Source of the DNA: Clostridiaceae bacterium
GTDB lineage: Bacteria > Bacillota > Clostridia > DSM-8532
NCBI GenBank assembly: GCA_012520855.1
Contig: JAAYNO010000029.1
Location: 1-39,814 of the forward strand
DNA: 39,814 bases
Direction: 5' to 3'
Under the pieces are notes generated by a model. The model worked only from the letters and a program-made list of their open reading frames with translations. It did no database searches and was not told the origin of the DNA. A program made the position numbers and the translations under genes. Positions 17,815-27,024 of the stretch are shown here, one piece after another; the first letter of the stretch is position 1, and each line of letters starts with the position of its first letter.

Positions 17815-18600
17815 TCAATCATCCTCTATCAAAATCATTGGATCAATATTGTTCTTTTTCTCACAGGGTGTCACGTAAATATCTCCGAAGTCGGCATGCT
17901 GCTCTAACGTTGCAAACCCCACCTTCACAACTTCAAGTACTGCAAGAAACCCGGTTGCTACCTCTAAACGGCTTTTGTTCTTTGTATTGTAAACCTTTGA
18001 AAAACATAGTCTTATTCCCTGTTTAAGAAATCCGAGAAGCTCTCTGATCTTGGCCCTCAGCGAAACCTTCTCTTGATCCAGGATCCTTTTCATCTTTTTT
18101 GAATCGTCGGACATCTTGTCCCGATACCTTTTTAATACATCCAATAAACAAGACCTCAGAATCATGGGGGATACCTCTATCTCATTATCTGCTTCAATAT
18201 CGGGAATTGCCTCGGGCAGCTTATAATGTGCTTTACCCCATTTTGCTTCTCTCTCGCTCAGAACCTTGGAGTATTCCTTATATTTTTTATACTCTAAAAG
18301 TTTTATAATCAATTCTTCCCGGGGATCCACAGTTTCTTCAGCCAAAGGTCCCTTCTCGGGCAAAAGCATCCGGGATTTGATATGAAGCAGAGTGGATGCC
18401 ATGACCAAAAATTCCGATGCTATTTCCAGATCCAGCTCCTGCATGGCATTGAGGTAATCAAGATACTGTTCGGTAATAATTAAAATAGGTATATCATAAA
18501 TATCTATCTTGTTTTTCTCGATCAGATAGAAAAGAAGGTCGAAAGGGCCTTCGAAATTCTCAAGTTTTAAAGTACAGGCATTTGTCAGCGCACTTTTCAC
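17815..18600 (-). CDS. scpA: Segregation and condensation protein A
   Basis: LKLENFEGPFDLLFYLIEKNKIDIYDIPILIITEQYLDYL; GTG start at 18600 with GGAGG RBS preferred over the ORF-track start 18627. Confidence 0.95.
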   Translation of the reverse strand: MKSALTNACTLKLENFEGPFDLLFYLIEKNKIDIYDIPILIITEQYLDYLNAMQELDLEIASEFLVMASTLLHIKSRMLLPEKGPLAEETVDPREELIIKLLEYKKYKEYSKVLSEREAKWGKAHYKLPEAIPDIEADNEIEVSPMILRSCLLDVLKRYRDKMSDDSKKMKRILDQEKVSLRAKIRELLGFLKQGIRLCFSKVYNTKNKSRLEVATGFLAVLEVVKVGFATLEQHADFGDIYVTPCEKKNNIDPMILIEDD

Positions 18601-18656
18601 TTTAACCTCCAGCCAATCTCTTATCAACTACATATTAGCCCGGTATCTATTTATTA

Positions 18657-18686
18657 ATATTATGATAATCTTTGTTATACAGTCAA
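18657..18686 (-). promoter_or_regulatory. Candidate scpA promoter (TTGACT-N18-TAATAT)
   Basis: Minus strand -35 18681-18686, -10 18657-18662. Confidence 0.5.
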
Positions 18687-18709
18687 GCCATCATATTTAA
18701 TAAAAATTC

Positions 18710-18738
18710 TTGCAAAGGTAAATACTTCGTGTTAATAT
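18710..18738 (+). promoter_or_regulatory. Candidate rpsT promoter (TTGCAA-N17-TAATAT)
   Basis: -35 18710-18715, -10 18733-18738, upstream of GGGAGGTG RBS and rpsT ATG. Confidence 0.6.
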
Positions 18739-18776
18739 ATTGTGTGTTGCACGAAATCAATGGGAGGTGAACATAA

Positions 18777-19043
18777 ATGCCTAATATTAAATCATCAGTT
18801 AAGAGAGTTAAGATAAATACTGCAAAAAGAATGCGGAACCGTATAAAGAAGTCGGAGCTTAAGACTACTCTCCGTAATTTTCGTGAAGCTTTGGACGCAA
18901 AGTCTCCTGAGACCCCGGAAATGCTGAAGATTGCTATAAAAAAGGTGGATCAGGCTGCTGCCAGGAATATTATTCATAAAAATGCCGCCTCCAGAAAGAA
19001 ATCACAGCTTCAAAAGGCTTTTGCTGCAATGAAGGCAGAATAA
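18777..19043 (+). CDS. rpsT: 30S ribosomal protein S20
   Basis: MPNIKSSVKRVKINTAKRMRNRIKKSELKTTLRNF...NIIHKNAASRKKSQLQKAFAAM. Confidence 0.98.
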   Translation: MPNIKSSVKRVKINTAKRMRNRIKKSELKTTLRNFREALDAKSPETPEMLKIAIKKVDQAAARNIIHKNAASRKKSQLQKAFAAMKAE

Positions 19044-19063
19044 ACCGATCATCAATATCCGGA

Positions 19064-19107
19064 TACAATAAATAGAAAACTGCTGACAAACATAATTTGT
19101 CAGCAGT
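19064..19107 (-). terminator. Terminator of spoIIIA operon
   Basis: actgctgacaaa-cataa-tttgtcagcagt 12 bp perfect stem; on the minus strand followed by TTTTCTATTTATTG. Confidence 0.65.
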
Positions 19108-19110
19108 CTG

Positions 19111-19139
19111 AACGTACCTGCGGTACGTTTTTATTTTTG
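19111..19139 (+). terminator. Terminator of rpsT
   Basis: aacgtacc-tgc-ggtacgtt followed by TTTATTTTT. Confidence 0.75.
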
Positions 19140-19727
19140 CTAATTTACATTCTTAACAGTTATCTTATCCATGGTCACATCTGTATGTCGGACCACAATA
19201 TCGCTGATTCGGGCAACCTCCTGGGATGACAGGCTTGATGCTTTTACTATGACATCAACATTCCTTGTTTCGCTCATATAAGCCAGAGCATCTTCAAAGC
19301 CTATTTGCTTTACCAGAGTTTCTATTGTGTTTTCTGCTTCTGACCTTCTGATAATATCAAGCAATTGCTCCTGTACCTCCAATGATGTCGTTGTGGTGGA
19401 GGCAGCAACAGTGCCGTCAGCAGAGGCTTTGGCAATCGATGCCAGCTCATCCTTCTGCTTGCTTCTGGCTTTGTCTCTTTCCATACGTATCTCGGCGAAG
19501 AATCCTCCGGATTGCTGTATCTTTTCCAAATCCTCATCAGTGATATCCGAACCATCTACATAAACAGCGGCTCCGGGTATATCCTCCAAATCCGTACCCT
19601 GTTTGAGGGCAAGTGCATCAATATCGGGTCTGGAAGACTCTCCCGAAGTATTATAATTATACTGTAATATTCCGACCGAGATTATTACCAGAACTAGTCC
19701 CAGTACGACGATTTGTTTTCTTTTCAT
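19140..19727 (-). CDS. spoIIIAH: Stage III sporulation protein AH
   Basis: MKRKQIVVLGLVLVIISVGILQYNY; ...KQIGFEDALAYMSETRNVDVIVKASSLSSQEVARISDIVVRHTDVTMDKITVKNVN; start 19727 with GGAGGG RBS. Confidence 0.93.
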   Translation of the reverse strand: MKRKQIVVLGLVLVIISVGILQYNYNTSGESSRPDIDALALKQGTDLEDIPGAAVYVDGSDITDEDLEKIQQSGGFFAEIRMERDKARSKQKDELASIAKASADGTVAASTTTTSLEVQEQLLDIIRRSEAENTIETLVKQIGFEDALAYMSETRNVDVIVKASSLSSQEVARISDIVVRHTDVTMDKITVKNVN

Positions 19728-19818
19728 ACCTTTCCCTCCATGCCAATGCCAATGTTTTATATGATGAATTTTTGCTGTATGCAATTCCTTTATATAAAAT
19801 TATATTTATGATGCTCCC

Positions 19819-20418
19819 CTATTTATGCTTCAATATCTGAACTCTATGCTCGGGAATTCCTAACAGTGTACAAACGGCATTATTCAGTTGGGTCTTGATC
19901 AGAATATCATCAGCTCCCTCGGCGACCACTACCACCCCCTGTATCTGGGGAATTATAACTTTTAAAATAATCGGTTCCTCATTCCCGGATAAGACCAATT
20001 GACGCGTCTCACTTATCTCTGATGATTTCCCATCAGTTCTTTCCTGGTTTCTGGTGTCCAGCTCATTATTATATGCGGGAACCTGCTCACCCCCTGTGTC
20101 AGCAAATATCATAACAATTACTTTCCCTGCACCTTCAACCTTTGATAAAAGCTCAGACAATCTTCTTTCAATATCAGCAACGATATCCTGACTATTAGTA
20201 AAATTATCCGATTGATTCATTTTCCCTTCAGGGCTTTCCATACTGCTTGCATTTTTCATTGTATCTTTTGATCCAGCCGGTTTTGCTAAGTAGCTTCCGG
20301 CAAGAATGATTATTATTCCGAGAATTACTATGATAAGCAAAGTTTCGAAAGTGGAAAGCTTTCTTTTTTCGTTCTTATCCTTTTTCTTAACAAAGAAGCC
20401 GGTGATATTTTTAATCAT
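19819..20418 (-). CDS. spoIIIAG: Stage III sporulation protein AG
   Basis: TM plus periplasmic-like domain, IVADIERRLSELLSKVEGAGKVIVMIFADTGGE...GVVVVAEGADDILIKTQLNNAVCTLLGIPEHRVQIL; start 20418 with GGAGG RBS. Confidence 0.94.
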   Translation of the reverse strand: MIKNITGFFVKKKDKNEKRKLSTFETLLIIVILGIIIILAGSYLAKPAGSKDTMKNASSMESPEGKMNQSDNFTNSQDIVADIERRLSELLSKVEGAGKVIVMIFADTGGEQVPAYNNELDTRNQERTDGKSSEISETRQLVLSGNEEPIILKVIIPQIQGVVVVAEGADDILIKTQLNNAVCTLLGIPEHRVQILKHK

Positions 20419-20419
20419 A

Positions 20420-20980
20420 CTAACCTCCTTCATTAAATCCGCTCAGTTCTATAATTATTTGGTTCTCATTGATGGCGAAAACCTCTGTAAGCTGCTTCTT
20501 TATATGGTCAATTGTCGTTTTGTTTATTGTCTTTGAGCTATTCATGCCTGTCGGCTCCAACGTCAAATAAATGATTCTTACCATACAATAGTGTTCATCA
20601 TCAGGATCTTCATACAATACTGCATCAGCCGCGGCTACAGAAAACTCTTCATTTCCTCTGAACCGTCCCTTGATGTCATTAATAAGAGACGATCTATATA
20701 CCTCGAGCATTTGTTTTGAATCCTCTTTTTGTAATCTTTCGATCCTTCTTTTTAATTCGCCCTCCGATAATCTCATGTAATCATTCCACGCCAGATCATC
20801 AAGCTTAAAATCGCTCTTAGCCAGATTCAAGACAGGCATGGCCATTACGACCGTTACAGATAGCCCGCAGATGAGTTTGACATATTTGTTAAGATTCCCC
20901 TGAGGAGCAAACTTTTCAATGATTGAGCATAGTACTGTTACCGTAACCAGGGTTATTATCCAAGTCCTGAGTTCTTCCAT
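20420..20980 (-). CDS. spoIIIAF: Stage III sporulation protein AF
   Basis: LRTWIITLVTVTVLCSIIEKFAPQGNLNKYVKLICGLSVTVVMAMPVLNL. Confidence 0.93.
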   Translation of the reverse strand: MEELRTWIITLVTVTVLCSIIEKFAPQGNLNKYVKLICGLSVTVVMAMPVLNLAKSDFKLDDLAWNDYMRLSEGELKRRIERLQKEDSKQMLEVYRSSLINDIKGRFRGNEEFSVAAADAVLYEDPDDEHYCMVRIIYLTLEPTGMNSSKTINKTTIDHIKKQLTEVFAINENQIIIELSGFNEGG

Positions 20981-20989
20981 ACTGATCTC

Positions 20990-22195
20990 CTATTTTATAA
21001 CACCACTTGCATTCATAAGTGTCCCTGCCAATAAAACAACTACTAAAAGTGCCGCACCCATTATGCCCAGTATCACAGAAAGACATCCTGCTGCTTCCTC
21101 GAGGGCTTCACAGATGTTTTCATCACATATGGGTGCACCAAAGGATGCTGCCAGCCGGAATGATATCATTATGATGAAGACCTTTATAAATGGGATCACT
21201 GAAACTATAATGAGTCCTGTTACAGCTAAGATCCCGGCTATATTGCTGGCTGCCAATGTACATAAAAGTATGGTATCTGCCGCATCAGCCATATATTTTC
21301 CGGCGACGGGAACAAAGGTGCCTATCGCAAATTTAGTCGTTTTCAAAGCTACCGCATCTACCGAAGAACTTGCAATTTTCTGTATGGAGATAAGCAGCGA
21401 AAACACTAATGTAATCACCCCGGTCGCCCATACCGCTCCACTTTTTAAAAGCTTTGCCAGTGTCTTGACTTTAAAGCGTTCAGAAACACTGTCAACTAAA
21501 AAAAGCAATCCTGCCATAACCGCTAAAGGTAAAAGCACTGTTTTAAAAAGATGACACGCTACATTCACACCAAAAAGCATCAATGGCTGGATCGCAGTCA
21601 CTGATACGATTCTCCCAGAGGCCGCCATAAGAGCAAATAAAGCCGGCATTGCCAGTGACGCAATTGACTGCATTGATTCTATAGTTGTTCTTGCTATATC
21701 CACAATACTACCGAAACTGACAGCCGAAATGACGATCAGTACTCCATTGACCCCAAGTTTCGCGACCTCATTGGGAATACCGTTTTCCAGAGGTTGCAGC
21801 GAACGGATCACAGCCCCTAAAAGCATTACTGCAAATAGCTGCAGGATTAAAACCAAATTGGCTTTTATTTCTTTGCCAAGGACCGCAATAAGTATTTTGG
21901 GAAGGCCCTTAAGGCTGTCTACAGGTCTGCCCTTAAGAGCATCATCCAAAATATCCTGTGAATTAAAATCATATGCTTTTGTTATGGGTGTCTTTTTGAT
22001 CTCTTTATCCACTGCTTCCTTTATTGATTTGATCTCGCTGCTTTTTAGTTTCTCTTCGATAATTTCTTTATTTATCCCTGTTTCCTTTTCTTCATATGCC
22101 GAGCTGTACCCTGTAACAGGAGAGAAAAGCGCAGCCAGGATAATAGAAATAAACACAATCATTTTTTTGAAGTTATATGCCCCCATTATGTACAT
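20990..22195 (-). CDS. spoIIIAE: Stage III sporulation protein AE
   Basis: Signal peptide, multiple TMs; VGTFVPVAGKYMADA-type segment (FAIGTFVPVAGKYMADAADTILLC). An internal ATG at 22186 is also possible. Confidence 0.94.
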   Translation of the reverse strand: MYIMGAYNFKKMIVFISIILAALFSPVTGYSSAYEEKETGINKEIIEEKLKSSEIKSIKEAVDKEIKKTPITKAYDFNSQDILDDALKGRPVDSLKGLPKILIAVLGKEIKANLVLILQLFAVMLLGAVIRSLQPLENGIPNEVAKLGVNGVLIVISAVSFGSIVDIARTTIESMQSIASLAMPALFALMAASGRIVSVTAIQPLMLFGVNVACHLFKTVLLPLAVMAGLLFLVDSVSERFKVKTLAKLLKSGAVWATGVITLVFSLLISIQKIASSSVDAVALKTTKFAIGTFVPVAGKYMADAADTILLCTLAASNIAGILAVTGLIIVSVIPFIKVFIIMISFRLAASFGAPICDENICEALEEAAGCLSVILGIMGAALLVVVLLAGTLMNASGVIK

Positions 22196-22235
22196 ACACC
22201 CTCTCTTGCGTGCATCGTTAGGACTGACTTGCAGC

Positions 22236-22625
22236 TTATATTATAGAAGAAATTATTCTGATCAATGATGTTGCTATAGGTACGGCAACCACAAGCATCA
22301 TGATTTTTCCTACTGTCTCTACTTTCCCTGCTATGGAATTTTGTCCTACATCCTTGCAGGCATCAACAGAAAACTGTGTTATGTAGGCCATACCAGTGAC
22401 CTTCAACACCGGAACAAGCAGCTTTCCGTCAATTCCCGCCTTATTTATCGTATCCTCCAGAACTTCAACTATTGCTCCCGCCTTGCTGAAAGCAACCATC
22501 AGAGCAATGGTTCCGAATGCGAGCCCAAGCAATAGCCCCAATTCCGGCTTTTTTTCCGATATTATTACTGCTAAAATAGCGGCTATTATTCCCAATGCGG
22601 CAACTCGAAAAAGTTCTGCTTCCAT
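22236..22625 (-). CDS. spoIIIAD: Stage III sporulation protein AD
   Basis: AALGIIAAILAVIISEKKPELGLLLGLAFGTIAL...VLKVTGMAYITQFSVDACKDVGQNSIAGKVETVGKIMMLVVAVPI. Confidence 0.96.
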   Translation of the reverse strand: MEAELFRVAALGIIAAILAVIISEKKPELGLLLGLAFGTIALMVAFSKAGAIVEVLEDTINKAGIDGKLLVPVLKVTGMAYITQFSVDACKDVGQNSIAGKVETVGKIMMLVVAVPIATSLIRIISSII

Positions 22626-22636
22626 TTAATTAATCC

Positions 22637-22831
22637 TTAAAATCCAAATAATGCTTTAACAGTATCAAAAAGGTTGACAATTTCCTTTGCCACCATCAAT
22701 AAAACCACTACAACCCCTGCCAGCGTAGTCATCATCGCCATCTCTTCCCTGCCGGACTTTGTCAGTACGATGTTTAAAATGGATACCAGAATACCGATTG
22801 CTGCTATTTTAAATATTAAATCCACATTCAT
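22637..22831 (-). CDS. spoIIIAC: Stage III sporulation protein AC
   Basis: DLIFKIAAIGILVSILNIVLTKSGREEMAMMTTLAGVVVVLLMVAKEIVNLFDTVKALF. Confidence 0.96.
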   Translation of the reverse strand: MNVDLIFKIAAIGILVSILNIVLTKSGREEMAMMTTLAGVVVVLLMVAKEIVNLFDTVKALFGF

Positions 22832-22848
22832 ACTCGTATCCTCTCCAT

Positions 22849-22874
22849 GAACACAAGGGGACGGTTCCTCTGTG
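22849..22874. repeat. REP-like GGGGACGGTTC motif
   Basis: gaacacaaggggacggttcctctgtg, imperfect inverted repeat; resembles a motif I recall from clostridial intergenic regions (not verified here). Confidence 0.5.
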
Positions 22875-22942
22875 CACTTCTTCTTCTCTTCAATCAGGTG
22901 TTGGCCTACCCTGGAAACGCGAAATGTCGTTATCCTGCCATG

Positions 22943-23488
22943 TCATATTAACACGATGACTACTGCCGCACCACATAAGGCTCCCAGATTCCTGTATAGC
23001 TTGCCTTTTGTTTTCATAGCCTCCTCGGCCTTCTTTTCTAAAAGGGCAATGCTTTCCCTCGCCATGTCCAATACTGATTCCTGGTTAAGTCTATCCGATT
23101 TGCCCAATAATTCACCAAAATCATTTATTGAATCCCAATCTGCTTGTTCCAGCGGCAATAACCCTCTGTTTTCTGAGATAACCTTTTTCCATGCCGAACC
23201 TGCATCTAACCGCTGTTCTTTCATAATCTGACCGCAGTTAAGAAAAATTTCCGACCATAACTCTACGGTTTTATCAGTACCGATATCCTCAAACGCTGCA
23301 TGAAGGGGTATCCCCAGGCTGCAGATCCGGTTTTTCAGATTAAGCAGGATCTCCAAGAGTTTTGATAATGCACGCTGCCTCTCGGCCAGACTTGACGAAA
23401 GCTTCATCCCGAAAGCTGTGCATCCCGTGAATACCATCAGGCATCCGATCCCCTTTAACCAAACCACTAAGCTCATTCCCATTAGCAT
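22943..23488 (-). CDS. spoIIIAB: Stage III sporulation protein AB
   Basis: WLKGIGCLMVFTGCTAFGMKLSSSLAERQRALSKLLEILLNLKNRICSLGIPLHAAFEDIG; ends in a TM. ATG at 23488; ORF track starts at a TTG at 23491. Confidence 0.92.
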   Translation of the reverse strand: MLMGMSLVVWLKGIGCLMVFTGCTAFGMKLSSSLAERQRALSKLLEILLNLKNRICSLGIPLHAAFEDIGTDKTVELWSEIFLNCGQIMKEQRLDAGSAWKKVISENRGLLPLEQADWDSINDFGELLGKSDRLNQESVLDMARESIALLEKKAEEAMKTKGKLYRNLGALCGAAVVIVLI

Positions 23489-24437
23489 CAATCACCTTTA
23501 CCCACCTTTTTCCATTGTCCATACCGAGAAGAATGATTCTCTCAAATCCATCTTTAGCAGCTAATTGTCCAACATTCAGCCTTCTTTTGAAATCATCAAG
23601 ACCATATGCATGGGCTGTTGCAATAATTCTTACTCCCGCATTCCAGGCCATTTTTATGGCATCTGGATCGTGGTTGGCTCCTAACTCATCAACAACGATG
23701 ACCTGTGGTGCCATGCCCCTTAACATAATCTCTATACCTTCTCTCTTTCGGCAGCCATCCAATACATCTGTTCTGGGACCTAAATCATTCTGTGGAATTC
23801 CTCTGTAGCTTGCAGCCAGTTCTGATCTCTCATCTATCACCGCAGTTCTGAGCCCTTTAAAAGTTACTCCTGTTCCGCTGCTGACAATCCGGCAAAGATC
23901 TCGTAGAAGGGTCGTCTTTCCGCAGCGGGGAGGGGACAGTATCAATGTATTGTAAATATCCTGTTTGTTTCGCACTATATAGCCGAAAACATCCCTGGCG
24001 CAATCTTTAATCTGACGGGAAAAGCGTATATTGACAGAAGAAATATCCTTCATTCCTTTGATGACTGTTCCTTCATATATCACCGTTCCGCATATGCCTG
24101 CCCTATGCCCTCCCTTTAAGGTTATAAATCCACGGCTGATATCGTCCTGATAAGCATATACGGAATGCTCACAGAGCAGCATGAACAGATTGTCGACCTC
24201 TTTCGATGAAATGGTGAGCGCGAATTGGGGGTTATCCGACAGGAACCCATCCTTGCCGATAAAATGGTCGAACCCGGCGAACACTCCCATCAGTGGCTGC
24301 CCTGCCCTTATCCTTAATTCTTCAAGCTCCTCTAAATATTCGTGCTTTATTCCCCTGACGGCTGCTTTTATCCTTTCGGGAAGATATAACGAGATAAGCT
24401 CATCAAACCTTTCACAGCCGTCCTTTTCATGCCACAT
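23340..24437 (-). CDS. spoIIIAA: Stage III sporulation protein AA (ATPase)
   Basis: TLILSPPRCGKTTLLRDLCRIVSSG; RTAVIDERSELAASYRGIPQNDLGPRTDVLDGCRKREGIEIMLRGMAPQVIVVDELGA; start MWHEKDG at 24437 with GGAGGAG RBS. Confidence 0.95.
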   Translation of the reverse strand: MWHEKDGCERFDELISLYLPERIKAAVRGIKHEYLEELEELRIRAGQPLMGVFAGFDHFIGKDGFLSDNPQFALTISSKEVDNLFMLLCEHSVYAYQDDISRGFITLKGGHRAGICGTVIYEGTVIKGMKDISSVNIRFSRQIKDCARDVFGYIVRNKQDIYNTLILSPPRCGKTTLLRDLCRIVSSGTGVTFKGLRTAVIDERSELAASYRGIPQNDLGPRTDVLDGCRKREGIEIMLRGMAPQVIVVDELGANHDPDAIKMAWNAGVRIIATAHAYGLDDFKRRLNVGQLAAKDGFERIILLGMDNGKRWVKVIDANGNELSGLVKGDRMPDGIHGMHSFRDEAFVKSGREAACIIKTLGDPA

Positions 24438-24481
24438 AAAAGCTCCTCCGTAAAATAAAGAAAATAAAAAGGACATGCTTA

Positions 24482-24510
24482 AATGTATGCCCTCAACCAT
24501 CACCTTATGA
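24482..24510 (-). promoter_or_regulatory. Candidate sigma-E promoter of spoIIIA operon (TCATAAG-N14-CATACATT)
   Basis: Minus strand -10 CATACATT (24482-24489), 14-nt spacer, -35 TCATAAG (24504-24510); about 45 nt upstream of spoIIIAA ATG. The B. subtilis spoIIIA operon is sigma-E controlled. Confidence 0.7.
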
Positions 24511-24530
24511 TTAAATTAATCAATTTTGCT

Positions 24531-24734
24531 TTAAGTATTACCTTTTAACCTTAATATAGATACAAGCCTTTTCCCATATGCCTCTATCAGACATAAAACT
24601 ATTCCAATCAGGCTTAAAATGCAGCAAATAATAAAAAATAGCATCGTATCAGAACCAAATAAAAAGCCTTTAAACCCTCCAATCCCATTATAAACCCATG
24701 GATTAAAAACAGAAAGGCAAACAAGTGTTGACAC
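24531..24734 (-). CDS. Small hydrophobic ORF of unknown function
   Basis: 67 aa with a clear TM (MLFFIICCILSLIGIVLCLIEAY); GTG start with no obvious RBS; may not be a gene. Confidence 0.25.
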   Translation of the reverse strand: MSTLVCLSVFNPWVYNGIGGFKGFLFGSDTMLFFIICCILSLIGIVLCLIEAYGKRLVSILRLKGNT

Positions 24735-24735
24735 A

Positions 24736-24764
24736 AGTATACCATAATTTTCTATGATGGTAAA
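24736..24764 (-). promoter_or_regulatory. Candidate sigma-A-type promoter (TTTACC-N17-TATACT)
   Basis: Minus strand -35 24759-24764, -10 24736-24741, just upstream of the small ORF. Confidence 0.3.
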
Positions 24765-24787
24765 ATAATATGAAATAAGCTGTTGTT

Positions 24788-24819
24788 AAAAAACCGCTGA
24801 GGGTTTTATCCCTCAGCGG
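24788..24819 (-). terminator. Terminator of GH87-like gene
   Basis: ccgctgaggg-ttttat-ccctcagcgg 10 bp perfect stem; minus strand followed by TTTTTT. Confidence 0.88.
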
Positions 24820-26622
24820 CAAGATTAATGCGATTATCTATAATCCGTATAGCACTTAATTTATAGTCAGCTGGAATCCCTGAGGTACAAGGAACGGGTC
24901 TTCCGCCTCAATATTCCTCATCACAAGATTATTAAAGGTTGCAGAACCATTGCTTGTATAAACCATGATGGCTTTTCCTTCATGCGGTTGTGTGAATCTT
25001 GAGGTCGTTATATTATCCCGTCCTGTGCCGTCAATCAGAATATTCTTGAAGACAATTCCCGTGAAGCCTCCCCCGTAACCTATTTGTATGGCATCTCTCT
25101 GTGTGTTGTAAATATCAATATCTTCAAATGTGACATTCCTTATGGACACAGTGGATGCCTCAAGGTCGATTGCTCCGCGCTCCCCGTTGTAGCAGTCTTT
25201 ACTTGTACCGCAGTTAACAATTGTGTTTTCATAAATGTGTATTCCGGTATTATTTTCAAAATGATATCCAGGGAATACAGTGTTCATTCTTATGCCTGAG
25301 CCTTTAAATCCATCTTTGATATAGTTGTGATGCACGGTATGGCCGCTGCCGCCGAAAATAGCTATACTGCCGGCTCTCCAGTTGTTTTCTATCGTGTTGT
25401 ACTGGAATGAGTTGTTAACACCCATCGGTGCTCCCATTGTATTGTCGGTCCAAATAGCAAGCCCGTCATCACCATTATTTCTGATGCTGCAGTTGATAAC
25501 GGTTGAATTTTTAGTTCCCTGACAGAAATTCACGCCATCAGCCAGGTTATTTCTTATGCGGCTGTTTGCAATTACCAAACCATCTGTCGCAATTATGGGG
25601 ATATCATAATCGCCTATCCAGAAACCACATTCGAAATGTTCCTGCCAGATATCATGTATATAAGAATTGGTTCCGTATGTATCCATAAAGCACTTGTAAA
25701 TTGCCTGCTGGTAATGTCTTGATCTCAACATGGAGCTGAGATACATATGGCAGAATTCCAAACCTGAGCAGGAATCATCACCCGATATACCTCCGCCGCT
25801 CGGCTGTGATGAAGGGAAATGAATTTCCGTGTACCAAATACCCGCTCCCATTATTTTTATATTGGAAGCTCCTATTCTCCATATTCCATCCAATATAAAT
25901 CTTCCTTCAGGAATGTAAACATCTTTTCCGGCCGCATCTGCAGCGCTTACACAAGCCATAAATGCAGACAAATCATCAATACTATCATTTGGAATCGCAC
26001 CAAAATCAACTACTGATAATGCATTTGCCGGTTTAGATATCGGATTTGGAACAGGCTCGATTTCTATAAAGTCCACACCATATTCTATCGAGTCGCCATT
26101 GGTCTTCTGAATCCTGATCGTGTCTCCGGGTTTCAACGATTGATTAAGCAAAAAGTGTACTTCATCGAATCTGAATCTTGGTTCTCCTCCAGGTGCATCT
26201 TGTGGTTGATCACCGTTGAAATATTGCCATGACCAATAGGATGATAATGAGACTGTTTTCACTTTTGATCCGTTAACAAAAACATCTAATGATCCATTTC
26301 GTCCCATACCGTCACTTGAATCGGGCATGGTGAATCTCATTGTTACGCCCTTGGCATTCTCATTGACTGTCCATTGTACATAAGAACCGTTTGACGGCAG
26401 CGCTACATATCTTTGATTTGATGCTTCGGCCGCAGTCTTAAGAACATCAAAGTCAAGAGCTGTTCTTAATACTGCTCCTCCTCCATAAGTGCCATCCTCA
26501 GATTCGTATCTTGTATAAGGCATTGTTGCACCGCGATTTCCTGCCGGAGGCGGTGTTACAGGTGGCGGTGTGGGTGTGGGAGTAGGACTGGTCGGCGGTG
26601 TCGGAGTAGGTGTCGGAACAGT

Positions 26623-26976
26623 TCCTATGGTTAAACTTTCGTTAATCTGGTTATTGTTTTCATTTGATTCGGCTATTCTGTTTACATCATCAACCCATGC
26701 CATTACATTAAATGTTCCATTTGCTGCCGTCCATGTGGCCTTATTATTCGGTCCCCAGTTTGCGGTAAGGGTTACCGATGCGCCAGGCTGGATCGGAGTT
26801 GTATGCGTATCGGACCAGCTTACTGTTGCTCCGTTAACCTGGAATTGTACACCTGTAATTACTCCCGAAGCTGAAACCCCTGTTCCCTGATTCTTTACAA
26901 CGGCTTTGAAGGTTACTTCCTGACCTGCTGTCGGATTTGAAGGTGTCCATTGAATGTCGGTTACGATAAAATCAGG
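26623..26976 (-). repeat. CARDB repeat 2
   Basis: PDFIVTDIQWTPSNPTAGQEVTFKAVVKNQG...NENNNQINESLTIG, 118 aa, near-identical to repeat 1 at an offset of exactly 402 nt. Confidence 0.85.
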
Positions 26977-27024
26977 CTGTCCCGAAGGCGTTTGTGTCGG
27001 TGTCGGTGTCGGTGTCGGAGATGA

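Noticed and set aside
20659-20677. gaaccgtccctt resembling the REP-like motif
   Set aside because: Inside spoIIIAF coding sequence, lacks the flanking inverted repeat; chance match.
20919-21554. 211-aa plus-strand ORF
   Set aside because: Lies antisense over spoIIIAF/AE, low-complexity Ser/Thr/Ala composition, no RBS or domain; a shadow of the real coding frame.
26993-27020. ggtgtc repeats as a CRISPR or VNTR candidate
   Set aside because: Simple hexamer repeats encoding a PTPTP linker; no spacers.
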